NCBI GenBank assembly: GCA_900546495.1
Contig: URDN01000005.1
Coordinates: 1-64,000 of the forward strand
Origin: an uncultured Lachnospiraceae bacterium
GTDB lineage: Bacteria; Bacillota; Clostridia; Lachnospirales; Lachnospiraceae
DNA: 64,000 nucleotides
Direction: 5' to 3'
A model generated the notes under the pieces. The model was given only the letters and a program-made list of their open reading frames with translations, searched no databases and was not told the origin of the DNA. The position numbers were made by a program, and so were the translations under genes. Positions within the stretch are counted from its first letter, which is position 1, and each line of letters begins with the position of its first letter. Below are positions 22,107 through 31,250 of this stretch, in pieces.

Positions 22107-23486
22107 TTATGCATCCTCGCGCGTCAGCTTCTTCACCCACTTATAACTGCGGAAATGCAGGAAGGTCGGCAATCCCTTAAATACCTGATCGGACTGGATC
22201 ATGATAACAACTCCGACAACAGACCAGTGCCACCAGAATGCACTCATGAAGGACAACGGGATAACGATCGCCCATGTACTGATCATGTTCATCATCATTG
22301 TAAATTTTGTATCTCCGCCGCCACGGATGATTCCCATACTTACCGGCATCTGATAGGACATTCCCACCATGATAAAACTCATGACGATGATCAGCTGATC
22401 TGCCATGACCAGCGCGGTATCATTCAGATTATACAGAGTCAGTAATGGTTTTCTCAGTAAAAACAGTGCCAGTCCCAATGCTGCACCGATCAGCAAATCG
22501 ATAACCGCCAGTGTACGTGCATCCGATTTGATCCGTTTCATATCTCCACGTCCAACGGCAGAACCGATCATAACCGCAGAGGAGGATGACATTGCCACAA
22601 CAATTACCTTCAGATACTGATAAAATGTAGTAGCCACTGAGTTTGCAGCAATGGCATCAGAGGAAAGATGTCCAAGGATCGCTGTCTGGAACGGTACTGA
22701 GATCGCCCACAACACCTGCGATAACATAACCGGAATCTCTACCTTTGTATAATCCTGACGCAGTGCGGCATCAAATTTCATAAAGTTTTCACTGAACAAT
22801 TTTAATTTTTTATCTACTTTCAGCATGTAGATCACAACGATTGCCAGCTCAACGATACGTGCGATCAGTGTTCCGATTGCTGCACCACGGATTCCAAGCT
22901 CCGGTGCGCCAAAACGTCCGAAAATCAATACATAGTTGATGCCAACGTTTACGAACAGGGAAACGATAGAAATGTAGAAAGAAATCTTTACCGTTTCCAC
23001 GCAACGCAGTGCTGCCATCAACACGTTTGTAATAATAAACAGCAGGAAGGTATATTTGATGATACCAAGATAAGATACACCTTCTGCAATGATTTCCGTA
23101 TCATTGGTAAAAATAGATACCACCTGATGCGGCAGAAAGGTACAGATCAAAATGGTGATAATTCCACAGATCAGTCCCAGTTTTAACGCAATACCGGTCA
23201 GTTTCCGGATCGGCTGCATACGCTGCTGCCCCCAGTATTGGGCCCCCAGCACGACAAATCCCTCTCCGATTCCAAGAGTGATCTGCTGCACCATAAAGAA
23301 AATCTGGTTAACAGTCGCTGCACCGGACAGTGCATTCTGACTGTAACTGCCCAGCATAATATTGTCTGCCATATTGACACTGTATGCCACAATATTCTGT
23401 AACGCAACAGTAATCAAAAGTGGAAACAACGTACGGTAAAATGTTTTGTCTTTTGTAAAAAAGCTCTCTTTTGTTTTCTGTCCCAT
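22107..23486 (-). CDS. MATE family efflux transporter
   Basis: This is a 459-residue membrane protein with about twelve predicted helices in two similar halves, the MATE fold that exports drugs or metabolites by Na+ or H+ antiport. The first helix region (TLFPLLITVALQNIVAYSVNMADNIMLG) carries the usual MATE opening. The ATG at 23486 is preferred because AAAGGAG lies 11 bases before it; an ATG 25 residues upstream has no site. Substrate cannot be told. It stands alone between the repeat array and the CarD gene. Confidence 0.9.
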   Translation of the reverse strand: MGQKTKESFFTKDKTFYRTLFPLLITVALQNIVAYSVNMADNIMLGSYSQNALSGAATVNQIFFMVQQITLGIGEGFVVLGAQYWGQQRMQPIRKLTGIALKLGLICGIITILICTFLPHQVVSIFTNDTEIIAEGVSYLGIIKYTFLLFIITNVLMAALRCVETVKISFYISIVSLFVNVGINYVLIFGRFGAPELGIRGAAIGTLIARIVELAIVVIYMLKVDKKLKLFSENFMKFDAALRQDYTKVEIPVMLSQVLWAISVPFQTAILGHLSSDAIAANSVATTFYQYLKVIVVAMSSSSAVMIGSAVGRGDMKRIKSDARTLAVIDLLIGAALGLALFLLRKPLLTLYNLNDTALVMADQLIIVMSFIMVGMSYQMPVSMGIIRGGGDTKFTMMMNMISTWAIVIPLSFMSAFWWHWSVVGVVIMIQSDQVFKGLPTFLHFRSYKWVKKLTREDA

Positions 23487-23843
23487 TAATTTATGTACTC
23501 CTTTGATACTTCTGTTCTGCCCATAATTAAATTTCTTCACAAACATAAGTTTCTGACTCATATCTGATAGCTCTCAGGGCATTATCTAAGATAGTATAGC
23601 ACTTTTTATTTATAAAGAAAAGTTTCCATTCTCACACTATGTAAGATGATGTATCAAAATCGTTCACACGCGCCATTCGCAAAATAAAAAAGATAAAGCC
23701 CAACTTCGACTTTATCTTGATATTTTTCTTCTTTCTATAACTTGTACCACTTCTGTCTATATAACTGTTATCTACAGATCATATAATAGACACTATATGA
23801 CTAAAATAGAATACACAACTATTAAACAAATTTTAAAATACAT
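23487..23843. other. intergenic region with CarD terminator
   Basis: No gene is visible. It holds the terminator at 23684-23718 and the shared motif TTTTGCGAATGGCGCGTGT (minus strand, 23662-23684) that recurs near 28410. Confidence 0.5.
23684..23718 (-). terminator. intrinsic terminator of the CarD gene
   Basis: AAGATAAAG (23690-23698) pairs with CTTTATCTT (23710-23718). On the minus strand it is followed by a T-rich run. Confidence 0.7.
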
Positions 23844-24347
23844 TTAAGCGGATGCAATATGCTCCTGAATATAATCATGCATATTTTCTTTTTCTATTCC
23901 AAGTACCACGGACAATTCTCCATACAGCTCCTGCTCAGCCACACGCATATACCGTTCATCCAATGCTGTCACTTTTTTTCCTGCTGCCAGGCGCTCGTCC
24001 TTTCTCTGGTGCAGTGTTTTTAAAATACTGATCCAGGAACGGCCGCTGCACTCATGCAGAGCTGCTTTATAGCTGGCTTCGCGCTGCTTCTCATTCGGTA
24101 CTTCCAAAACCTCAATGCTTGGAATATCCTGAATGAGACGCTTTGCCTCCTCCGGAGTCATTACTTTACGGATCATTACCTTGTTACTGTCGATTGGCAG
24201 ATAGACCGTCTGCTCACTATTCTGCACCGGATGCATAATATAGAAAAGACGATTTCTGTCAACACCGGGAATATCTACGTGCGAAATATCCTGAATCTTG
24301 CAGACACCCTTACTTCCATAAACAACATATTCTCCTTTTTCAAACAT
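23844..24347 (-). CDS. CarD family transcriptional regulator (167 aa)
   Basis: A CarD/CdnL/TRCF RNA-polymerase-interacting domain occupies residues 1-60 (MFEKGEYVVYGSKGVCKIQDI, then YLPIDSN), followed by a helical DNA-contacting C-terminal part. CarD proteins bind the polymerase beta subunit and stabilise open complexes. The ATG at 24347 is preferred over the TTG at 24353 because AAAGGAG lies eight bases before it. Length is typical. A terminator follows. No operon partner. Confidence 0.88.
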   Translation of the reverse strand: MFEKGEYVVYGSKGVCKIQDISHVDIPGVDRNRLFYIMHPVQNSEQTVYLPIDSNKVMIRKVMTPEEAKRLIQDIPSIEVLEVPNEKQREASYKAALHECSGRSWISILKTLHQRKDERLAAGKKVTALDERYMRVAEQELYGELSVVLGIEKENMHDYIQEHIASA

Positions 24348-24738
24348 ACACAACGCTCCTTTCTTCGCATTTTAAGTGGAAACTTTCATTTTATAATCTG
24401 TGTGTGGAAACAAATTGTCTCATTTCTCTTTTTTCAGCAATTGTTATATATAGTATACCACATTTCCGCAAAAGAAGTCAGTAAATTGTATATATATTCA
24501 AAATTTTTGTGACTTTTCACAATAATCAGTCGATTCTTTTCTATTAATTTTGCACAATGTTTCTGCAATCATTTATGCAATATAGACAACAAAATATGTG
24601 TTATTCACTGCAGGTGCGCTTGTTTCATAACGAATTACATAATTATTGGGTAGAATTGTGGGAGTACGAAGTACGGATCAATTCGTATGGCATCTTTTGA
24701 CCCCAACATCACCTGAATTTTCTTATCATAATAATAAA

Positions 24739-24767
24739 AAGGAACCCTGATAAACATGGTTCCTTGG
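24739..24767 (-). terminator. intrinsic terminator beside the dispersed element
   Basis: AAGGAACC and GGTTCCTT form an 8-bp stem around an 11-base loop; on the minus strand the stem is followed by TTTATTATTAT. It lies three bases downstream of the element in minus-strand orientation. Confidence 0.7.
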
Positions 24768-24769
24768 GT

Positions 24770-24930
24770 AAAGCAGACATTCGCAATCCGCTTTCGCTAC
24801 TTGCTCATGAACGCAGGCGCTTTGCGACCTGTCAGTGGGAGCTTTTAACTCCCACTGACATAAGCATCCCCTTACCCACCGCTTAGTGCTCTACGCACTT
24901 GAAGCGGGGGAATGCTTATTCTGCGTTCAA
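24770..24930 (-). repeat. dispersed hairpin element, copy 1 (IS605 right-end or omega-RNA-like)
   Basis: The element opens with AAAGCAGA-N9-TCCGCTTT. Within it an 8-bp inverted repeat (GAACGCAG 24809-24816, CTGCGTTC 24921-24928) encloses a perfect 11-bp hairpin (24831-24859, GTCAGTGGGAG arms) and a nested stem AAGCATCCCC/GGGGGAATGCTT with an inner AGTGC/GCACT loop. A second nearly identical copy is at 37768-37927. The fold resembles the 3' end of TnpB-associated RNA, by memory only. Confidence 0.75.
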
Positions 24931-24961
24931 ATCCCTATTCTAAACAATATCTACGACACAT

Positions 24962-25009
24962 AAAAAGGATTCATCTGCCACATTCATTTGTAACAAATCA
25001 ATCCTTTTT
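24962..25009 (-). terminator. terminator of hemW
   Basis: AAAAAGGATT (24962-24971) pairs with AATCCTTTTT (25000-25009), giving a stem with T runs usable on both strands, about 55 bases after the hemW stop. Confidence 0.65.
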
Positions 25010-25064
25010 CCATCTTATTATTCTGCTTTGTTCAATCTTGTTTATATTACACATTACCTGCGAA

Positions 25065-26216
25065 TTATAATAGAAATTCCGACAGCACATAGTTGCTGAC
25101 ATCTATCCCATATTCCGTCAGGCGCACATAACCTGCCACTTCTTCAATCAACTGCTCACTTTTTAGCTTCCGAAGCACCTCTCCATAGACACTGTCCAGT
25201 GTGACCTGAAATGTTTTTTCAAACTGCTGTCGGGAGATTCCTGTCATCAGGCGCAGACCAAGAAACATAAATTCTTCCATCTCGGACTTTTTATCTAAGG
25301 TTTCTGTATGGATATGATGATACTCCTGTTCCAGATATTCTTTTAGATCTGAAGTGTTTTGAAACCTTTGATGCCCCACTAAGGAAGATGCTCCCAGTCC
25401 CAGTCCCAAATAATCTTTTCGGGTCCAATAACCGCAGTTATGCCGACATTCGCTCCCCGGCTTTGCATAGTTGGATATCTCATACCGCTCATATCCTTTC
25501 GTATGCAAAAAGCGTTGCGTCAGTTCATACATCTGCCTCTCAATTGCTTCCTCCGGAAGCAGTCGCGGATGTCCGCCTTCCTCCCGAATCCGCTCATCTT
25601 CCGCAAAACGCTCGTAAAACGGCGTTCCTTCCTCAATAATCAGGCTGTATGCAGAAATATGCTCCGGGCGCAATGCCGTTACCTTTTGTAATGTATTCTG
25701 CCAGCTTTTCAATGTCTGTCCCGGCAGGGCCGACATCAGATCCACATTGATATTTTCAAATCCGGCTTTCCGCGCCAGATCATAACTTTCTAGGAACTGC
25801 GCAAAATTATGGATTCGTCCCAGAAGCTGCAATTCTCTGTCATCCGCGGACTGCAGACCCATACTAAGCCGGTTAAATCCCGCCTGCACCAGTTTTTCCG
25901 CCTTACCCGCTGTCAATGTACCCGGATTACATTCCACGGTAATCTCTGCATCTGCAACTAAACGAAAATACTTCTTTACCGTTTCCAATATAGCAGCAAG
26001 CTGATATCCTTCCAGAATCGTCGGTGTACCACCGCCCAAAAAGATACTGCTCACCTGATATTCCTCAAATTCCGAACCATAATATGCAATTTCTTCCTGC
26101 AACTTCTTTATATAAGAAATCCGCACCGGCAGATCAGCCGGTGCAGATAAAAAATCACAGTATGCACATTTTCGTTCACAAAAAGGAATATGAAGATATA
26201 ATTCTAACTCTTTCAT
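25065..26216 (-). CDS. hemW: radical SAM heme chaperone HemW
   Basis: This is a 383-residue radical SAM protein of the HemN-like group. The cluster motif CERKCAYCDF (CXXXCXXC followed by DF, not the extra Cys of HemN) near residue 13 identifies HemW, which transfers heme to membrane targets rather than oxidising coproporphyrinogen. Further motifs are FLGGGTPT, ECNPGT and RLSMGLQS. AGGGG lies before the ATG at 26216. It lies 90 bases downstream of lepA, the usual lepA-hemW order in Firmicutes. Confidence 0.92.
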   Translation of the reverse strand: MKELELYLHIPFCERKCAYCDFLSAPADLPVRISYIKKLQEEIAYYGSEFEEYQVSSIFLGGGTPTILEGYQLAAILETVKKYFRLVADAEITVECNPGTLTAGKAEKLVQAGFNRLSMGLQSADDRELQLLGRIHNFAQFLESYDLARKAGFENINVDLMSALPGQTLKSWQNTLQKVTALRPEHISAYSLIIEEGTPFYERFAEDERIREEGGHPRLLPEEAIERQMYELTQRFLHTKGYERYEISNYAKPGSECRHNCGYWTRKDYLGLGLGASSLVGHQRFQNTSDLKEYLEQEYHHIHTETLDKKSEMEEFMFLGLRLMTGISRQQFEKTFQVTLDSVYGEVLRKLKSEQLIEEVAGYVRLTEYGIDVSNYVLSEFLL

Positions 26217-26306
26217 ATATTTCCCCTAATAATTACGCTTCTTTACATCATCCTCATATTCATTTCCGAATATACAATAAATCATATAAATAACGTAACT
26301 TGCTTC

Positions 26307-28115
26307 TTATTTATCATCCAGTTTCAGAACACTCATAAATGCTTTCTGTGGAATCTCTACATTTCCGACCTGGCGCATACGTTTTTTACCTTCCTTCTGT
26401 TTCTCCAGAAGTTTTCTCTTTCGGGAAATATCACCGCCGTAACATTTTGCCAGTACGTCCTTACGCATCGCGCGTACAGTCTCGCGGGCGATTACTTTTC
26501 CACCGACTGCTGCCTGAATCGGAATTTCAAACAGATGACGCGGAATTTCCTCTTTTAACTTCTCGCACATCTTGCGGCCACGCTCATACGCACTGCCGGA
26601 GAATACGATAAAGGAAAGTGCATCCACTTCTTCTTTATTAATAAGGATATCCAGTTTTACCAGATCAGAACGGGTGTAACCTTTCATCTCATAGTCAAAA
26701 GAAGCATATCCTCTGGAACGGGATTTCAACGCATCAAAGAAATCATAAATGATCTCATTCAACGGCAGATCGTATTTGATCAGTGCACGCGTCTCCTCCA
26801 TATATTCCATGCTGATATAGATACCGCGGCGTTCCTGACACAAATCCATGATAGCACCAATGTACTCACTGGTTACCATGATCTCTGCACTTACCATTGG
26901 TTCTTCCATATAATCAATCTCGGACGGATCCGGCATATTGGACGGGTTGGTCAGATCCATCACGGTTCCATCCGTCTTGTGTACTTTGTAAATAACACCC
27001 GGTGCTGTCGTTACCAGATCCAGGTTATATTCGCGTTCCAGACGTTCCTGAATAATTTCCAGATGCAGCAGACCAAGGAATCCACAACGGAAACCAAATC
27101 CCAGTGCCGCAGATGTCTCCGGTTCAAACTGCAGGGCTGCATCATTTAACTGAAGTTTTTCCAGTGCATCACGCAGATCCGGATATTTTGCACCATCAGA
27201 TGGATACAGACCACAGTAAACCATCGGGTTTACTTTCTTATATCCCGGTAATGGCTCAGCACACGGTTTGGAACGGTTAGTAATCGTATCACCCACGCGG
27301 GTATCCTGTACATTCTTAATACTGGCAGTAATATAGCCTACCATACCGGCAGACAATTCTTCACACGGAATAAACTGACCGGCACCAAAATAACCAACTT
27401 CCACAACATCTGCCGTCGCTCCTGTCGCCATCATTTTGATCGGTGTACCGACGCGGACGGTTCCCTCTTTGATACGACAGAAAACAATAACACCTTTGTA
27501 CGCATCGTACAGAGAGTCAAAGATCAATGCCTGCAGTGGTGCCTTCGGATCTCCCGTCGGAGCCGGGATTTTCTCCACAATCTGCTCCAGTACCTGATCT
27601 ACATTCAGACCTGTTTTTGCGGAAATCTGTGGTGCATCATGAGCTTCCAAACCGATGACATCCTCGATTTCCTCAATGACGCGCTCCGGATCCGCACTCG
27701 GCAGATCGATCTTGTTAATAACCGGCATAACATCCAAGTCATGATCCAGTGCCAGATATACGTTCGCCAGCGTCTGTGCCTCGATACCCTGTGCCGCATC
27801 CACGACAAGAATTGCACCGTCACAGGCTGCCAGGCTTCGTGAAACCTCATAGTTGAAATCCACATGACCCGGCGTATCGATCAGATTGAAGATATACTCC
27901 TCCCCGTCTTTTGCCTTATAAATAATACGAACCGTCTGCGCTTTGATGGTAATACCACGCTCACGCTCCAGATCCATATTGTCCAGCACCTGAGACTGCA
28001 TCTCACGGCTGGTCAACAGTCCTGTCATTTCGATGATTCGGTCTGCCAGGGTAGATTTACCATGATCAATATGTGCAATAATACAAAAATTTCTGATTTT
28101 ACTCTGATCTATCAC
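26307..28115 (-). CDS. lepA: elongation factor 4 (LepA)
   Basis: This is a 602-residue translational GTPase that back-translocates or remodels stalled ribosomes. G1 AHIDHGKSTL, G3 DTPGHVDFNYEV and G4 NKIDL are intact, and the C-terminal part carries the LepA-specific YGGDISRKRKLLEKQKEGKKRM. The start codon is GTG at 28115, with GGAGG seven bases upstream. Length is normal. It heads the lepA-hemW pair. Confidence 0.97.
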   Translation of the reverse strand: MIDQSKIRNFCIIAHIDHGKSTLADRIIEMTGLLTSREMQSQVLDNMDLERERGITIKAQTVRIIYKAKDGEEYIFNLIDTPGHVDFNYEVSRSLAACDGAILVVDAAQGIEAQTLANVYLALDHDLDVMPVINKIDLPSADPERVIEEIEDVIGLEAHDAPQISAKTGLNVDQVLEQIVEKIPAPTGDPKAPLQALIFDSLYDAYKGVIVFCRIKEGTVRVGTPIKMMATGATADVVEVGYFGAGQFIPCEELSAGMVGYITASIKNVQDTRVGDTITNRSKPCAEPLPGYKKVNPMVYCGLYPSDGAKYPDLRDALEKLQLNDAALQFEPETSAALGFGFRCGFLGLLHLEIIQERLEREYNLDLVTTAPGVIYKVHKTDGTVMDLTNPSNMPDPSEIDYMEEPMVSAEIMVTSEYIGAIMDLCQERRGIYISMEYMEETRALIKYDLPLNEIIYDFFDALKSRSRGYASFDYEMKGYTRSDLVKLDILINKEEVDALSFIVFSGSAYERGRKMCEKLKEEIPRHLFEIPIQAAVGGKVIARETVRAMRKDVLAKCYGGDISRKRKLLEKQKEGKKRMRQVGNVEIPQKAFMSVLKLDDK

Positions 28116-28285
28116 TAAAATTCCTCCATATTTTTGTTATCTGATCTATGCAATTATTTCGCAATTCATTTACGAATGCGCATAACATCCCAATATTAAC
28201 TATAATTTTAACATTGAACCCGGGAAATAGCAAGTTTTACATAAGTTCCCATGGAATAATTCATATTTTTTATGTCACAGCTCAC

Positions 28286-28349
28286 TCATCACATGGATTC
28301 AGGTAATGATCATGCTTGCATGAGGAATTACCTGGATACATAGTGATGA
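28286..28349. repeat. large nested stem-loop
   Basis: CAGGTAAT (28300-28307) and ATTACCTG (28327-28334) pair, with CATGC/GCATG inside and TCATCAC/GTGATGA outside, giving a stacked cruciform-like structure. No T run follows on either strand. Confidence 0.6.
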
Positions 28350-28464
28350 AGGGAGCGCCTTTTTATGAGCAAAAACAGTAGCAAAGCTACGGAGAAGCCC
28401 GAAAGGGCGTTTTGCGAATGGCGCGTGTAAACTGTAACTTTTTTATTTCCTTATCTTCGTTTCC

Positions 28465-28493
28465 TTGATTTGTCGTTTTTTTGATGGTATGAT
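28465..28493 (+). promoter_or_regulatory. sigma-A promoter of the malic enzyme gene
   Basis: TTGATT (28465-28470), 17 bases, TATGAT (28488-28493), 33 bases before the start codon. Confidence 0.65.
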
Positions 28494-28525
28494 AGGCAGG
28501 AAATGAATGCAAAGGAGCAAAGAAA

Positions 28526-29680
28526 ATGGACGTTAATGAAAAAGCTTTAGAATTACATAAACAGTGGAATGGAAAACTTACCACAGAAGCAAAATCTCCG
28601 GTAAAAACCCGCGAAGATTTATCCCTTGCCTATACACCGGGTGTTGCAGAGCCTTGTAAAGTCATTGCAAAAGATCCTGCTGCTGCCTACACCTACACAA
28701 TGAAAGCAAATACCGTTGCCGTTGTTTCTGACGGAAGTGCCGTTCTCGGCCTCGGAAATATCGGTGCCCTTGCCGCTATGCCGGTTATGGAAGGAAAATG
28801 TGTACTGTTCAAAGAATTTGCAGATGTAAATGCAGTTCCGATTGTTCTGGATACACAGGATACCGATGAGATCATCCGTACCGTTGCAAACATCGCACCG
28901 ACTTTCGGCGGCATCAATCTGGAAGATATCTCTGCACCAAGATGTTTTGAGATTGAAGAAAAATTAAAATCCATGCTGGATATCCCGGTTTTCCATGATG
29001 ATCAGCACGGTACTGCCATCGTTGTTCTCGCTGGTATCATCAATGGTCTGCGCGTGACAGGCAAGAAAAAAGAAGACTGCCGTGTCGTTGTAAACGGTGC
29101 CGGTTCTGCCGGAGTTGCCATCACAAAATTACTGCTCACCTACGGTTTCAAACACGTAACCATGTGTGACAAACTTGGTATCATCGGCAAAGATTATCCG
29201 GATCTGAACTGGATGCAGCAGAAAATGACAGAAGTAACAAACTTAGAAAACCAGACTGGCTCTTTAGCAGATGCTCTGCGCGGTGCTGATATTTTTGTCG
29301 GTGTTTCTGCTCCGAATATCGTATCTGCAGAAATGGTTGCTTCTATGAATAAAGATGCCATCCTCTTTGCTATGGCAAATCCGGTTCCGGAGATCATGCC
29401 GGATGTTGCAAAAGCAGCCGGTGCAAAAGTTGTTGGAACAGGAAGAAGTGATTTTCCAAATCAGGTAAACAACGTTATCGCATTCCCTGGTATCTTCAAA
29501 GGTGCACTGGAGGGACATGCACGTCAGATCACAGAAGAAATGAAACTTGCTGCCGCAAAAGCCATTGCCGGACTTGTCAGCGATGAAGAATTAGATGAAG
29601 ACTTCATTATGCCGGAGCCGTTTGATCCACGTGTTTCAGATGTTGTCAGTCAGGCAGTAAAATCTCATATCGAAGCATAA
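28526..29680 (+). CDS. NAD(P)-dependent malic enzyme
   Basis: This is a 384-residue malic enzyme of the short bacterial type, converting malate to pyruvate and CO2 with NAD(P)+. N-terminal SLAYTPGVAEPC, GDGSAVLGLGNIG-like (SDGSAVLGLGNIG), the metal region VFHDDQHGTAIV and the Rossmann loop VVNGAGSAGVAI are all intact. AAGGAG precedes the ATG at 28526. It begins a three-gene plus-strand operon with a radical SAM protein and a DUF4364 protein. Cofactor preference cannot be told with certainty. Confidence 0.93.
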   Translation: MDVNEKALELHKQWNGKLTTEAKSPVKTREDLSLAYTPGVAEPCKVIAKDPAAAYTYTMKANTVAVVSDGSAVLGLGNIGALAAMPVMEGKCVLFKEFADVNAVPIVLDTQDTDEIIRTVANIAPTFGGINLEDISAPRCFEIEEKLKSMLDIPVFHDDQHGTAIVVLAGIINGLRVTGKKKEDCRVVVNGAGSAGVAITKLLLTYGFKHVTMCDKLGIIGKDYPDLNWMQQKMTEVTNLENQTGSLADALRGADIFVGVSAPNIVSAEMVASMNKDAILFAMANPVPEIMPDVAKAAGAKVVGTGRSDFPNQVNNVIAFPGIFKGALEGHARQITEEMKLAAAKAIAGLVSDEELDEDFIMPEPFDPRVSDVVSQAVKSHIEA

Positions 29681-29684
29681 GATT

Positions 29685-30599
29685 ATGAATGCAAACCGCT
29701 ATTATTCACTGGATACTTATTTAAAAGAAACTTTCGGCGAAAAAGTATATCGTATTTCCTTAAATGGCGGCATGACCTGTCCAAATCGTGACGGAACAAA
29801 AGGAACCCGCGGCTGCATCTTCTGCAGTCGCGGTGGTTCCGGTGATTTTGCGGAAAACAGTCTGTTATCTGTAACCGAACAGATTGAAGCCGGTCGCAAA
29901 AAACTCGCGTCCAAGACAAACTGTCGCAAATTCATTGCTTATTTTCAGGCATATACGAATACATATGCACCGGTATCGTATCTCCGCCCACTATTTATGG
30001 AAGCAATTCTGCATCCCGACATCGTCGTTCTCTCTGTTGCCACCCGCCCGGACTGTATCACACCGGAAACCCTTTCTCTTTTATCGGAATTGAATGAGAT
30101 AAAACCTGTGTGGATCGAATTTGGACTTCAGACAATTCATGATGAAACTGCCGCCTTTATCCGCAGGGAATTTTCTCTTTCCTGCTATGAACAGGCAGTT
30201 GCAGAACTGAAACGTCGGGATATTTCTGTGATCAGTCATATCATTCTCGGTCTGCCCGGTGAAACAATGAAACAGATGTTAGAAACCGTGGACTATGTGG
30301 CATATTCCGGAATTTCCGGTGTCAAGCTGCAGTTATTGCATGTGTTATCCGACACAGATCTGGCAGATTACTATGCCACACATCCGTTTCCTCTTTTTTC
30401 CATGGAAGATTATTGCGATTTCATCGTAACATGTCTGGAACATCTGCCACCTTCCATGGTTGTACACAGAATTACCGGAGACGGACCGCGCAAACTTCTG
30501 ATAGCACCATTATGGAGTACCGACAAAAAGAGAGTGTTGAACACTATTCATCGAAGACTCCGGGAACGCGATGCCTATCAGGGAGCCGATTTTACATAG
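29685..30599 (+). CDS. TIGR01212-type radical SAM protein (YhcC-like)
   Basis: This is a 304-residue radical SAM protein whose cluster motif is spread as TCPNRDGTKGTRGCIFC (a Cys eight residues before the CXXC), the mark of the TIGR01212/YhcC group. Later motifs are VATRPDC, WIEFGLQT and HIILGLPGE. The start lies four bases after the malic enzyme stop. Substrate is unproven; the group is related to oxygen-independent coproporphyrinogen oxidase-like and Elp3-like folds. Length is typical. Confidence 0.88.
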   Translation: MNANRYYSLDTYLKETFGEKVYRISLNGGMTCPNRDGTKGTRGCIFCSRGGSGDFAENSLLSVTEQIEAGRKKLASKTNCRKFIAYFQAYTNTYAPVSYLRPLFMEAILHPDIVVLSVATRPDCITPETLSLLSELNEIKPVWIEFGLQTIHDETAAFIRREFSLSCYEQAVAELKRRDISVISHIILGLPGETMKQMLETVDYVAYSGISGVKLQLLHVLSDTDLADYYATHPFPLFSMEDYCDFIVTCLEHLPPSMVVHRITGDGPRKLLIAPLWSTDKKRVLNTIHRRLRERDAYQGADFT

Positions 30600-30612
30600 A
30601 AAGAAGGAACCT

Positions 30613-31128
30613 ATGTCAGATTTACATACTATGTATCGTGTGATGATTTTGTATATGTTAAATCAGGTGGAATATCCACTGACCAACACACAGATTACAA
30701 ACTTCATTCTGGAAAAAGAGTATACGAATTATTTTAAGGTTCAGGAGATTCTGTCTGACCTGATTTCTTCCCAATTGATCACCGCAGAACCTACCCACAA
30801 CAATACCCGTTACCGAATTACTCCATATGGACAGGAGACACTGAGATTTTTCCATGTAAAAATATCGGATGCGATCAAAGAAGATATCCGCACTTATTTT
30901 GTGAAACATAATTTTGATCTGAAACAGGAAACTTCTGTCTATGCCGATTATTATAAAGTTCCCGGAGAAGGATATGCCGTGCGCTGCCGCATTCGAAATC
31001 TCGAGGCAGATATCGTGGACCTGACACTTCATGTTTCCGGCAGACAACAGGCAGAAGCAGTCTGTCTGAACTGGAAAAAGAATCATTTTCCCATTTATGA
31101 GACATTAATGGATACTTTGCTCAAATAA
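30613..31128 (+). CDS. DUF4364 family protein
   Basis: This encodes 171 residues from ATG at 30613 (AAGGAAC upstream); a longer frame overlapping the previous gene is rejected. The N-terminal 90 residues form a winged helix (MYRVMILYMLNQVEYPLTNTQI, FKVQEILSDLISSQLI) typical of DUF4364, followed by a beta-rich C-terminal domain. Such proteins probably bind DNA. It is the last gene of the malic enzyme operon, with a strong terminator directly after. Confidence 0.85.
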   Translation: MSDLHTMYRVMILYMLNQVEYPLTNTQITNFILEKEYTNYFKVQEILSDLISSQLITAEPTHNNTRYRITPYGQETLRFFHVKISDAIKEDIRTYFVKHNFDLKQETSVYADYYKVPGEGYAVRCRIRNLEADIVDLTLHVSGRQQAEAVCLNWKKNHFPIYETLMDTLLK

Positions 31129-31129
31129 C

Positions 31130-31197
31130 AAGAACGTATCACATTTCAACATTTTGTCTGCACGACACTATATTGAAAATGATACGTTCTTTTTTTA
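31130..31197 (+). terminator. terminator of the malic enzyme operon
   Basis: The arms 31130-31149 and 31173-31191 (AAGAACGTATCA...TGATACGTTCTT) form a stem of nearly 20 pairs with one mismatch, followed by TTTTTTT. Confidence 0.85.
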
Positions 31198-31250
31198 TTC
31201 TTTTACGACACTAAATTTTTCCTACAGATTCTGTGAATATACATGGGTTC

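Larger units (their letters stand above)
24348..25064. other. intergenic region with a 160-bp dispersed element
   Basis: No gene is visible in 717 bases. It holds the hairpin element at 24770-24930, a terminator at 24739-24767 that would end minus-strand transcripts of that element, and the hemW terminator at 24962-25009. The rest (24360-24735) is AT-rich and unremarkable. Confidence 0.6.
28116..28525. other. divergent intergenic region with a large stem-loop
   Basis: No gene. It holds a long imperfect stem-loop (28286-28349), a GCCC/GGGC hairpin at about 28397-28408, the shared motif TTTTGCGAATGGCGCGTGT (28410-28428) and the malic enzyme promoter (28465-28493). Confidence 0.55.
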
